Shown: positions 7,937 to 15,717 of the stretch, piece by piece
Numbering within the stretch: position 1 is the first letter of the stretch
Layout of the letters: every line of letters begins with the position of its first letter
DNA from: Clostridiales bacterium
Lineage (GTDB): Bacteria; Bacillota_A; Clostridia; Oscillospirales; Oscillospiraceae
DNA: 26,372 nucleotides
NCBI GenBank assembly: GCA_022777455.1
Contig: JALFGI010000140.1
Span: 1-26,372 of the forward strand
Direction of reading: 5' to 3'
Program-made: the position numbers and the translations under genes
The notes under the pieces: model-generated
The model's database searches: none
Seen by the model: the letters and a program-made list of their open reading frames with translations, nothing else
What the model was told of the DNA's origin: nothing

Positions 7937-9064
7937 TCTACTTACCCCATCAGGGCGGTATGGCTTTTCGATATGGGCCAGCTCCCGGAAGGTGAGCAGC
8001 TTCTGCCCGTCAAAGGTCAGCTCCACAATATAGGGCATCCAGTCCACAATTCGCAGAAAATCCTCACAGCAGAATTGGGGACGGTAGTAATTCAGAATGG
8101 AGCTGAGGGCGGTGCCGTGGGTACCGATGGCAATGTTCTTCCCGGGGTTTTCCAGCAGAATCTCCTGAAAGGCGGCAATGTTCCGCTGCTGTACCTGGCC
8201 GATGGACTCCCCGCCGGGCTCGTGCCAGGAAAAATCCAGCCAGCGGCGGCGCAGGGGGGAATCGGCATCCCGGAGATTTGCATTGCCCTGCTCCCCTGCC
8301 TGCCGCTCCCGCAGGCGTTCATCCTGAAGGATGGGTAAGCCATATTGGGCGGCGGCGGAGCGGATGGTATCCAGGCTGCGAAGGTAGGGGCTGCAATAAA
8401 AGCAGTCAATCCGTCTGTCCGCCAGCACCTGTGTTACCAGGGCAGTGTCCTGCTTTCCTTCCTCCGTCAATGGCCGGGTTCTGTCGTCTTCGTGACTGTG
8501 GACCGGCTGGGCATGGCGGACAAAATACACATGGGTCAACGGCGGAATCCGATCCAGGTCGATCCAGTAGCGCTGCTCCTGCTTCCCTTCCTCGTTGGTA
8601 ATTTCATTTTCCAGGATACCGCCGTTTCGGAGGATGGATTTTGCGGAGCCGATGTTGTCCTTGTCGCAAGTCATCAGCACCCGGTGGAGTCCCAACTCCC
8701 GGCATTTTTCCAGAGCCAGGCGAATCATGGCGGTGGCATAGCCCTTCCGCCGTCGGCTGGGCCGGATGCCGTCGCCAATGTGACCACCGGTAAAGAGCAG
8801 GGATTCATTGAGATAATGGCGGATGTTCACCGCGCCCACGAAAACATTCTCATCCAGATCCAGGCAGAAATAGGTGGAATCAGGCACCCAGCCGTCCTGC
8901 TCCTGCCTGATTTCCAGGTTTTTCAGATAATATTCAAAATCACGGTAGTCATTCTTGCGAATCGCATAAGGAGAAAAATCCTGCTCCACCGCCAGCCATT
9001 CTTCCATCATGTCATTGAACTGAGGCCTGTATTCCGGAGTCAGCTTCACCAGGGTAACATTCAT
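7934..9064 (-). CDS. GNAT N-acetyltransferase fused to a histidine phosphatase domain
   Basis: This 376-residue cytosolic protein joins two enzymes. Residues about 1-172 are a GNAT acetyltransferase with the acetyl-CoA loop RPSRRRKGYATAM. Residues about 178-376 are a phosphoglycerate-mutase-like histidine phosphatase, with the phospho-acceptor His184 in FVRHAQP (RHA instead of the usual RHG) and the second catalytic His in IGTHGTALSS. The start at 9064 has GGAGGAAAG upstream, and the ATG overlaps the hydrolase stop by ATGA, so translation is coupled. The TAA stop at 7934-7936 lies inside the terminal repeat of copy B. Substrates of both domains are unknown. Confidence 0.88.
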   Translation of the reverse strand: MNVTLVKLTPEYRPQFNDMMEEWLAVEQDFSPYAIRKNDYRDFEYYLKNLEIRQEQDGWVPDSTYFCLDLDENVFVGAVNIRHYLNESLLFTGGHIGDGIRPSRRRKGYATAMIRLALEKCRELGLHRVLMTCDKDNIGSAKSILRNGGILENEITNEEGKQEQRYWIDLDRIPPLTHVYFVRHAQPVHSHEDDRTRPLTEEGKQDTALVTQVLADRRIDCFYCSPYLRSLDTIRSAAAQYGLPILQDERLRERQAGEQGNANLRDADSPLRRRWLDFSWHEPGGESIGQVQQRNIAAFQEILLENPGKNIAIGTHGTALSSILNYYRPQFCCEDFLRIVDWMPYIVELTFDGQKLLTFRELAHIEKPYRPDGVSR

Positions 9065-9771
9065 ATTCTTTCCTCCCATTCCAGACTGCGGCGCATCCAA
9101 TCCTCCACGATTGGGTAATCCGTCGGCTGCATAAAGGGGTGCTCGCTGAATTCCGAAATGGTCAGCCGGCATCCGAATCGCTCCGCAAAATGCTTCATCA
9201 CCTGTCGGGACTGCAAATTGTCCTTGCCCCCATAGAGAATGGCGGTGGGAATATCCCAGCGGGTGACGGGGTGGGCGAGCACATACTGATAGTAGTCCCA
9301 GCTCAGGATGTCGATGGGGGTTTTCACCTCACCCTCCCGTTCCAATTGCTCCGGCGGCACCTGGAACCATCCCATCATCTGATGAATCAGATATTCCATG
9401 TCCACAATGGGGGACTGAAACAGACAATTTTGGAAAGGATAATCCCCACAGGCATTCAGGCTGAAATAGGCTCCCAGACTGCACCCGAAGAGACTGACCT
9501 CCCGCCAACGGGCAAAAGCGGCCTCACACATTCCCTTCAAATCCCGCATTCCGTTCCAGATGTCGCAGCGCTCCGGCTTACCCGCCCGGTCACCGTGCTC
9601 CGGCAAATCAAAGCTCAAAGTCTGGCAGCCCTTTTCCTGGGCGATTCCGGCGAACGCCGCCGCCGCATCCTTGGAAGACATTTTCCCATGGACAAACAGA
9701 TACGCCTTTTCGGAGGGTTCGCCCCAAATGACAGTGGGGATTCCCTGAATCAAACATTTCTCGATTCTCAT
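9061..9771 (-). CDS. Alpha/beta hydrolase
   Basis: This 236-residue predicted cytosolic hydrolase has the nucleophile Ser98 in GCSLG, the likely acid Asp184 in YGGKDN and the likely base His211 in SEHPF, giving a full catalytic triad. The N-terminal strand and oxyanion region (YLFVHGK) are also present. There is no signal peptide. GGGAGGAAAA precedes the ATG at 9771. It is the first gene of a two-gene operon and overlaps the GNAT-phosphatase by four bases. It resembles general esterase/peptidase-like hydrolases; the substrate is unknown. Confidence 0.88.
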   Translation of the reverse strand: MRIEKCLIQGIPTVIWGEPSEKAYLFVHGKMSSKDAAAAFAGIAQEKGCQTLSFDLPEHGDRAGKPERCDIWNGMRDLKGMCEAAFARWREVSLFGCSLGAYFSLNACGDYPFQNCLFQSPIVDMEYLIHQMMGWFQVPPEQLEREGEVKTPIDILSWDYYQYVLAHPVTRWDIPTAILYGGKDNLQSRQVMKHFAERFGCRLTISEFSEHPFMQPTDYPIVEDWMRRSLEWEERI

Positions 9772-9815
9772 TTTTCCTCCCGCCCTGTTTCGTCAAATCT
9801 CTCTTTTATTTCCGC

Positions 9816-9837
9816 AACATTGTTTTACAACAATGTT
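9816..9837. promoter_or_regulatory. Palindromic operator at the start site of the hydrolase operon
   Basis: A perfect 9-bp inverted repeat with a 4-bp centre, AACATTGTT-TTAC-AACAATGTT, directly abuts the -10 element and would cover the transcription start. The size and position suit a TetR-type or similar dimeric repressor. No matching regulator gene is adjacent. Confidence 0.7.
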
Positions 9838-9866
9838 ATAATAGTGAATATTCCTCTGTTTGTCAA
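9838..9866 (-). promoter_or_regulatory. Sigma-A promoter of the hydrolase/GNAT-phosphatase operon
   Basis: TTGACA (9861-9866) and TATTAT (9838-9843) on the minus strand are 17 bases apart. The predicted start near 9831 falls inside the palindrome at 9816-9837, which suggests repression by a dimeric regulator. Confidence 0.82.
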
Positions 9867-9901
9867 GACATTTTCTCCTTTCCCGCTCATCTGTCCCTAT
9901 A

Positions 9902-9935
9902 GAAAAGCCCCGCACGTCGCGGTGCGGGGCTTTTC
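9902..9935 (-). terminator. Terminator downstream of the sugar transport operon
   Basis: A perfect 14-bp stem (GAAAAGCCCCGCAC / GTGCGGGGCTTTTC) with a 6-nt loop has A and T runs at its ends, so it could work in both directions. It lies 36 bases past the solute-binding protein stop and separates that operon from the hydrolase promoter. Confidence 0.88.
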
Positions 9936-9971
9936 CTGCGATATTTAGGATAAAGAGGAACCGGTGAAGTC

Positions 9972-11498
9972 TTATCCCATGTAAGCTTCCAGCTGAGCCT
10001 GGGCGGCAGCCACAAACTCATTGATGCCGGCTGCTTCCAGCTTGCTCAGGAACTCGGGCAGAACGGCCTCGGGATCCACGGCGCCGGACATCAGGTTGAA
10101 GGCGTACTCGGCGTAGACATTGGCCAGAGCGGCGCTCTCGGTATCCAGCTCGGAGCTGTCAAAGATGAAGCCGCCGTAGGGCAGCGCCTCAGCTGCGTCG
10201 TAGTAAGCAGCGAAACGGCTCCAGTAATCCAGCCCCTGTGCCTGAGTGGGAGGCAGGATACGGACATTGCCCATGCCGTTGGTCCAGGGAGAGTAGGTGG
10301 CCCGGGCATCGGTGAAAGTAATGGTACCGTCCTCGTTGGAGGTGTAGGTGAAGCCCTCGGTGCCGTAGTTCAGCATGGTCATCAGCTTGGAGTCGGTGTT
10401 CAGCAGGTTCAGGAACATCAGCGCCCGCTCGGGATTCTTGGAGGTAGCGGAGATGGCCACCATGGCGCCCTGACCGGAGGTGCAGTCCATGTAAGCGGCA
10501 GTCTCAGGAACCATGCGCACGTCGATACCGCGGGCATCGGAAGCGTCCAGCTCATAGCCGAAGGCGTAGGACTGGGTACCGAACAGGTACTCACCGGTGT
10601 TCTGGCAGGCGACACGGTAGTCATTGGCGGTGGCGGTGGACTGGCAGCTGGGAGAGATGAAGCCCTTCTGGGCATACTCATAGGTCTTTGCTGCGAACTT
10701 GGCGAACTCCTCGGTGGCGTACTTGTTCACGATGGTGCTGCCAATGTCGTTGGAGGGATGCTCGGCGTCGTAGTAGTAGGACAGGACGTTGCCGGCAGCC
10801 ACATCACCGGTGATGATGGAGGAATGGTTAACCATTCTTTCCAGGACCACGGGCTCGATGAGCAGAGGATAGAAATCCTTGCCCTTAGCGTCCTTGGCCT
10901 TCTGCAGCATTTCAGCGAACTCGTCGGAGAAGTAATCCAGGCCGGCGGCGCAGACAGCGTCCACATCATAGCCCAGCTCGGCAAGCAATGTGCCGTTCAC
11001 GTCCCAGCAGTTCTGGGTGGCGGTGTCCTTCAGGCCGGGGACGGCATAGATGCCCATGCCGTCGTAGCCATTCGTCACAGCGCAGTCCCAAATGCCCTGG
11101 GGAATGGTCTCCAGCAGGTCGGCGCCATAGGTGGGGAGCAGCTCATCCAGCCGTACCCAATAGCCGTCCCGGGCAAACTTGTTATACTCGTTGGCGGACC
11201 AGTTGCAGGTGAAATACATATCCACATCGTCGCCGCCGGTGAGCGCGGTAACGGTAGCGGTGTCGAAGTCACCCCAGGTGCCCCAGATGACTTCCAGGGT
11301 CACATTGAGCTTCTCAGCCAGGTAGGCATTGACTTCCTTCAGCACGGTCTCGGATGCATCCGGGGTAACGTTGCTGCCATGGAACCAGATCTTCAGGGTG
11401 ACAGGCTCCAGCGCCTCCTCAGCGGAAGCGACCTGGGACAGACCGACCAGACTGCCGATCATTGCCAGCGCCAGGAGCATTGCGAAAAACTTTCTCAT
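9972..11498 (-). CDS. Extracellular sugar-binding protein of ABC importer (no lipobox)
   Basis: This 508-residue secreted solute-binding protein resembles the LplA/LipO-like group that works with LplB/LplC permeases. The signal peptide runs to about residue 26 and ends in ASA before EEAL, a type I cleavage site. There is no Cys in the signal region, so no lipid anchor is predicted, unlike the second binding protein at 14410-15717. Aromatic-rich motifs (WGTWGDFD, YAVPGLKDTA, YWSRFAAYY) suit carbohydrate binding. GGAGG lies before the ATG. It is the last gene of the permease operon; a small hairpin at 11536-11551 lies in the 69-base gap upstream. Confidence 0.9.
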   Translation of the reverse strand: MRKFFAMLLALAMIGSLVGLSQVASAEEALEPVTLKIWFHGSNVTPDASETVLKEVNAYLAEKLNVTLEVIWGTWGDFDTATVTALTGGDDVDMYFTCNWSANEYNKFARDGYWVRLDELLPTYGADLLETIPQGIWDCAVTNGYDGMGIYAVPGLKDTATQNCWDVNGTLLAELGYDVDAVCAAGLDYFSDEFAEMLQKAKDAKGKDFYPLLIEPVVLERMVNHSSIITGDVAAGNVLSYYYDAEHPSNDIGSTIVNKYATEEFAKFAAKTYEYAQKGFISPSCQSTATANDYRVACQNTGEYLFGTQSYAFGYELDASDARGIDVRMVPETAAYMDCTSGQGAMVAISATSKNPERALMFLNLLNTDSKLMTMLNYGTEGFTYTSNEDGTITFTDARATYSPWTNGMGNVRILPPTQAQGLDYWSRFAAYYDAAEALPYGGFIFDSSELDTESAALANVYAEYAFNLMSGAVDPEAVLPEFLSKLEAAGINEFVAAAQAQLEAYMG

Positions 11499-11535
11499 GA
11501 TTCATCCTCCATTTATAAATAGTGATTTTACCAAT

Positions 11536-11551
11536 CAGCGCTGACGCGCTG
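11536..11551 (-). promoter_or_regulatory. Intercistronic hairpin before the binding-protein gene
   Basis: CAGCGC-TGAC-GCGCTG forms a perfect 6-bp stem with a 4-nt loop in the gap between the second permease and the solute-binding protein. It may protect the 3' cistron's mRNA and raise binding-protein levels relative to the permeases, as known for other sugar operons (inference). There is no U-tract, so it is not a terminator. Confidence 0.4.
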
Positions 11552-11567
11552 TATTAGCCTGAGTGGA

Positions 11568-12488
11568 TCAGCCCTTCACCGAGCCGATGGCAAGACCAGA
11601 CACGATGTAGCGCTGGAAGAAGGGATAGGCGCAGGCAATGGGCACCACGATGAGCACCACCAGCACCATGCGCAGGGATTGGGTGGGGAGCTTGGCCGCT
11701 TCGTTGATGGCCGCCGTGCCCAGCTGACCGGACATCCGGTTTAAGTAGTCCACGTTGTTCTGCAGCTCCATCAGCAGGGCCTGCAGGGGCTGCAAAATCT
11801 TTTTCTGACGGATGTACAAAAGGGAATTAAACCAGTCGTTCCAGTAGGCAAGGGCATTGAGCAGGGCGATGGTGGCGATGCCCGGTTTGGCAATGGGCAC
11901 CACAATGCGAAACAGGGTGGAATACTCGCCGCTTCCGTCAATGGTGGCCGCCTCAATCAACTCCATGGGCACGGAGCTTTTGAAGAAGGTGCGCATGACG
12001 ATGATGTTGAAGGGACTGACCAGCAGCGGGACGATCAGCGACGCGTAGTTCTCGCTGAGCCCAAGCAGCTGCTTACAGACGATATAGGTGGGAACCAGGC
12101 CGCCGCCGAAGATCATGGTGAAGAAGCTGAGGAAATTGAAGAAGCCCCGGAATTTGAAATCCGGACGGTACAGGGCATAGGAATACATGGCACACATGGC
12201 GGTGCTGAGCACCGTGCCCACCACAGTGATGAAAATGCTGTTGAAATAGGACCGCCAGATCTGAGGCAGCTTCTCAAAGGCGTAGCTGTAGGCATGGGTG
12301 CTCCACGCCTGGGGGAAGAAGGAATAGCCGATCTCCCGGATGGATGCTTCCGACGAGAAGGAAATGATGACAACAAAAACAAAGGGGATGATGCAGCAGA
12401 CGGAGAACAGACCGATGATCACATGGAAAATGGCTTCCGTTCCCACGCTGACGGAGTTTAAGCGAAGGTTCTTCTTTTTGTCAGCCAT
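11568..12488 (-). CDS. Carbohydrate ABC transporter permease, LplC/MalG type
   Basis: This 306-residue membrane protein has about six helices. The cytosolic EAA loop (ELIEAATIDGSGEYSTLFRI, near residues 180-200) is where the ATPase docks. It forms a heterodimer with the LplB-type permease encoded 12 bases upstream. The start at 12488 has AGGAGG upstream. The operon has no ATPase gene, so a shared MsmK-like ATPase encoded elsewhere is expected. The substrate is likely an oligosaccharide. Confidence 0.93.
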   Translation of the reverse strand: MADKKKNLRLNSVSVGTEAIFHVIIGLFSVCCIIPFVFVVIISFSSEASIREIGYSFFPQAWSTHAYSYAFEKLPQIWRSYFNSIFITVVGTVLSTAMCAMYSYALYRPDFKFRGFFNFLSFFTMIFGGGLVPTYIVCKQLLGLSENYASLIVPLLVSPFNIIVMRTFFKSSVPMELIEAATIDGSGEYSTLFRIVVPIAKPGIATIALLNALAYWNDWFNSLLYIRQKKILQPLQALLMELQNNVDYLNRMSGQLGTAAINEAAKLPTQSLRMVLVVLIVVPIACAYPFFQRYIVSGLAIGSVKG

Positions 12489-12500
12489 GACCGCACCTCC

Positions 12501-13475
12501 TTAGAACATGGCACTGTCGGCGTCGACCTTTTTCACAATGGCGTTGGCCGACAGAATGCAGATGAAGCCCAGCACATTTTGCAGAAGGCCCGCCGCCGAG
12601 GACTGCCCCGGATTGCCGGTGGCAATGTAGGCCCGATAGACATAGGTATCGATGGTCTGAGTCACGGAGAACAGGGCACCGTTCTGCATGGGCACATTGT
12701 AGAACAGGCCAAAATCCGAGGCAAATATCCTGCCCACATTCATAATGAAGAGAATGCAGATCATGGTGCGCAAATGAGGAATGGTCACGTAAAGCACCTG
12801 CTGCCACTTGGAAGCACCGTCAATCGCTGCAGCCTCATACTGGTTGGCATCGATGCCGGTGATGGCCGCCAGGTACAGCACCGTGGAATAGCCCACGTTT
12901 TTCCAAAGGTTGGCGAACACCAGCAGATAGGGCCAGGGGCCGGGGGTGGTGTACCAGGAGGTGACCTCCTTTTCTGCCGCTGCCTGCATGGCGGGAATCA
13001 TGCCGTACTGGGCATCCAGAAATGCGTTCAGGAAGTAGCTTACCACCACCCAGGACAGAAAATAGGGAAAAAACATCATGGTCTGGTATGTTTTTCTCAC
13101 GAACTTCCGGGTAAGCTCGTTCATCATGATGGCGAAGGCCACGGGAATGATGACGCCCAGGATGATAAAGACGATGTTATAGCCCAGGGTGTTGCGGAAC
13201 ATGATCCAGGCGGAATCCGTCTTGAACAGATACTCGAAATTCTTTAACCCAACCCACTTGCTGCTTAACAGATTGCTGATGAACGAAGGATTTCTGGGGT
13301 TGATTTTATAGTCCTTGAATGCCAGCACAATACCCCCCATGGGCAGGTAGCGCAGCAACAGCAGCCAGATGGCGGCAGGGGCCACCATTGTCAGCAGTAC
13401 CAGGGTTTTTTTGTACTTAGCAAACCGCCCGGAGGCAAGCCGGTTGGGCGCTTCCTTCAGCGCATTGCGAGCCAT
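12501..13475 (-). CDS. Carbohydrate ABC transporter permease, LplB/UgpA type
   Basis: This 324-residue membrane protein has about six helices. The N-terminal PMGGIVLAFKDYKINP segment is typical of LplB-type permeases, and the EAA loop reads QYEAAAIDGASKWQQ. The start at 13475 (MARNALKEAP) is preferred over the longer frame to 13616 because AAGGGAGAC precedes it and the upstream part is non-coding-like leader. It is the first gene of the permease-permease-binding protein operon, downstream of the two-component genes that probably control it. Confidence 0.92.
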   Translation of the reverse strand: MARNALKEAPNRLASGRFAKYKKTLVLLTMVAPAAIWLLLLRYLPMGGIVLAFKDYKINPRNPSFISNLLSSKWVGLKNFEYLFKTDSAWIMFRNTLGYNIVFIILGVIIPVAFAIMMNELTRKFVRKTYQTMMFFPYFLSWVVVSYFLNAFLDAQYGMIPAMQAAAEKEVTSWYTTPGPWPYLLVFANLWKNVGYSTVLYLAAITGIDANQYEAAAIDGASKWQQVLYVTIPHLRTMICILFIMNVGRIFASDFGLFYNVPMQNGALFSVTQTIDTYVYRAYIATGNPGQSSAAGLLQNVLGFICILSANAIVKKVDADSAMF

Positions 13476-13542
13476 AGTCTCCCTTCCTTTCCGTGTATCA
13501 TATGACGAAAACCGCACATCATTTCCGCTCCTGATTGATGAT

Positions 13543-13571
13543 ATTTTACCATTGCTTTGGTGATAAGTCAC
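13543..13571 (-). promoter_or_regulatory. Weak, probably activator-dependent promoter of the permease operon
   Basis: On the minus strand GTGACT (13566-13571) and TAAAAT (13543-13548) are 17 bases apart. The -35 is poor, which would suit a promoter that needs an activator such as the AraC-type response regulator encoded just upstream. The assignment is tentative. Confidence 0.35.
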
Positions 13572-13620
13572 GAGCCGGCATTGTTGTTTCTTGCTTTTCC
13601 TTGTTCGATTTGCCAAATGT

Positions 13621-13652
13621 AATCCCCGCCGCGTTTTTCCGCGGCGGGGATT
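13621..13652 (-). terminator. Hairpin after the response regulator gene, possible terminator
   Basis: A perfect 12-bp stem (AATCCCCGCCGC / GCGGCGGGGATT) with an 8-nt loop lies 3 bases past the response regulator stop. The minus-strand tail is ACATTTGG, a weak U-tract, so termination may be partial and allow some read-through into the permease genes. Confidence 0.65.
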
Positions 13653-13655
13653 GGA

Positions 13656-14393
13656 TCATTTCATGGTATTGCGGTATTCGTTGGCGCTCATGCCTTCCAG
13701 CTTTTTGAAGGTCCTGGCGAAATGGGCGGTGTCGGCATAGCCAACCATTTCCCCGATTTCTCCGATCTTCAATTTTGGGTCGGACAGCAGCTCCTTGGCC
13801 TTTTGGATGCGGATGGCATTGAGGATGTCATAGAAGCTCTTTTCGGCGTACCGGTTCAGCAGCTTGGAAAGGTGCCACTGGGACACATAGCAGCAGTCCG
13901 CCACCGCCTGAAGGGTCAGCCTCTGGGCGTAGTTTTTCTCCATGAAATCCAACGCCCGGTTGACGATGAAGCTGCCGGCATTCTGGTTCTGCTCCTCCTC
14001 TTCCTGGGCGGGCAGCTGCTTGTTCAGCCGCTCCGTCATCACGGTGAGCGCCTCCTTGATTTCCTCCATCTTGGAGGGCTTCAGAAGGAACCGGGTCACC
14101 CCCAGGCGGATGGCTTCCTGGGCATAGGCAAAGTCCCGGTAGCCCGTGAGAATGGCAATCTGCATTTCCGGGTGCTCACTGCGCAGTGCCGCCACCATGG
14201 ACAGCCCATCCCGGCCGGGCATGCGGATATCCGTGAACAAAATGTCCGGGTCCAGTTCCCGGATCAACCGGGCGCCTTCCTCCCCGTCGCAGGCAGTTCC
14301 CACCACCTGGCAGTTGTAATCGGCCCACCGGACCACCCGGCGCAGGCCCTCTACAATGATGCTTTCATCATCCACCAGCAGTACCCGGTACAT
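13656..14393 (-). CDS. Response regulator with AraC-type DNA-binding domain (YesN-like)
   Basis: This 245-residue regulator has a receiver domain at residues 1-120 (acidic pair D8/D9, phospho-acceptor D55 in FTDIRMPG, conserved Lys in LLKPSK). Residues about 145-245 hold an AraC-type double helix-turn-helix ending in MVGYADTAHFARTFKKLEGMSANEYR. Its partner is the YesM-like kinase encoded two genes upstream in the same unit. The likely target is the permease promoter immediately downstream. GAGGAGAG precedes the ATG, 16 bases from the binding-protein stop. Confidence 0.94.
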   Translation of the reverse strand: MYRVLLVDDESIIVEGLRRVVRWADYNCQVVGTACDGEEGARLIRELDPDILFTDIRMPGRDGLSMVAALRSEHPEMQIAILTGYRDFAYAQEAIRLGVTRFLLKPSKMEEIKEALTVMTERLNKQLPAQEEEEQNQNAGSFIVNRALDFMEKNYAQRLTLQAVADCCYVSQWHLSKLLNRYAEKSFYDILNAIRIQKAKELLSDPKLKIGEIGEMVGYADTAHFARTFKKLEGMSANEYRNTMK

Positions 14394-14409
14394 TGTTTTC
14401 TCTCCTCTC

Positions 14410-15717
14410 TTACGTTCCGTTCAGCCGGACGGCGGACTCCACCGCCTGGGCAGCGGTCATCTGTCCGGTGACCACCTTCTGCAGGTTCACAAACAGGTCG
14501 CTTTTTGCTTCGCCGGAAATGGCATCCTGCACCGCGCCCACCACACCGGTGAGCTCCACAATGGCATCCGCCGCGGACTGCTGAATGGTGTTCAGTCCTT
14601 TGGGCTCCGCGCCGTTTACCAGGGCTGTGACCTCCGTGGTGACGAAGGTACCCAGCACCTCTTCGGAGGTCATATGGAACACAAATGCCACCGCTGCCTC
14701 CCGCCTTTTGGGATCCTCCCAGGCCTTTCTTGTGATAAAGTAGCCCATGGAAATGCCGCCGATGGCATCCGTTGCCGGCCGCTGTCCCTTTCCGGGCACA
14801 AAGCGCACCTTGAAATCATCCAGATTCTCCGGGTAATTTTTGGTAAAATACCCCACCTTCCAGGAGCCGTCGATGAGGAAGGCCGCCTGTCCCTCGCCGA
14901 ACAGGGCGGTGGTTTCCGCATCCGTAGCCGTCAGGGTGTTCTTGGGGAAGAAGCCTGCTTCATACAAAAACCGGATATCCTCCAGGGCCGCGATCCATTT
15001 CCGGGATACGGCATCATCCCGAAGGGCGCCGTTTTCGTCCAGGGTGGGGACCTCCAGATGATTGCTGAGGGAACCGTTGTTCATCACGGCAAACTCAAAC
15101 CAATAGTGGGGAATTTCATACAGGGAGCAGGCAATGGGGGTGTAGCCCGCCTGTTTGATTGTCTCACAATCCTGCAGAAACTGCGCCCAGGTGTAATCCG
15201 CCCCGGGCATCGCCACACCGCATTCCTCCAGCACCGCCTGATTCACAAAGAGTGTTTCCCAGAAGCCGCTGGAGGGTACCGCGTAGTGCTTGCCGTCGGC
15301 CGCCACTGCCATCATGGATTCTTTCATATTGGTGGCGTAGTCGGGGTATTCCTCCCGGATTTCCTCGATGGAAACCACCTTGCCGGCGTTGATGAAGGGG
15401 TCGGCATCGGCATCGGTGAAATAAAACAGCACATCCGGCTCGGAGCCGGTCATAAAATCCGTGAGTACCTTGGTCTTCCATTCCTCGTTGGAGGCGGCGG
15501 AATGATCCTGAACCGTGACACCGGTAGCCTGCTGGTATTCCTCCACCGCCGCCACAAAGCTGCCCCGGTTCCCGTCATCACCGCCGTAGGAGGTGACGAC
15601 GGTGAGGGTAACGCTCTGCTGGACTACTTCCGTCTCCGCTGATTTGTTTTCTTCGCCGCAGGCCGCAAGTCCCAGGCAAACGGCCAGGGCAAGCAGCGCT
15701 GAGATTCCTCTTTTCAT
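14410..15717 (-). CDS. Lipoprotein solute-binding protein, likely sensor partner of the kinase
   Basis: This 435-residue family 1-type sugar-binding protein has a lipobox LAAC with the lipid-anchor Cys20, so it should sit on the outer face of the membrane. Its ATG overlaps the kinase stop by ATGA, and the response regulator gene follows 16 bases later, so it is embedded between the two halves of the signalling system. Binding proteins in that position act as co-sensors in known three-component systems, for example AraP-AraS-AraT of Geobacillus stearothermophilus. It could also deliver sugar to the permeases encoded downstream, which already have their own binding protein. Confidence 0.92.
   Translation of the reverse strand: MKRGISALLALAVCLGLAACGEENKSAETEVVQQSVTLTVVTSYGGDDGNRGSFVAAVEEYQQATGVTVQDHSAASNEEWKTKVLTDFMTGSEPDVLFYFTDADADPFINAGKVVSIEEIREEYPDYATNMKESMMAVAADGKHYAVPSSGFWETLFVNQAVLEECGVAMPGADYTWAQFLQDCETIKQAGYTPIACSLYEIPHYWFEFAVMNNGSLSNHLEVPTLDENGALRDDAVSRKWIAALEDIRFLYEAGFFPKNTLTATDAETTALFGEGQAAFLIDGSWKVGYFTKNYPENLDDFKVRFVPGKGQRPATDAIGGISMGYFITRKAWEDPKRREAAVAFVFHMTSEEVLGTFVTTEVTALVNGAEPKGLNTIQQSAADAIVELTGVVGAVQDAISGEAKSDLFVNLQKVVTGQMTAAQAVESAVRLNGT

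Noticed and set aside
14356..15642. Plus-strand open frame (428 codons) opposite the lipoprotein
   Set aside because: It is the shadow of the lipoprotein gene, which has a signal peptide, lipobox and translational coupling.
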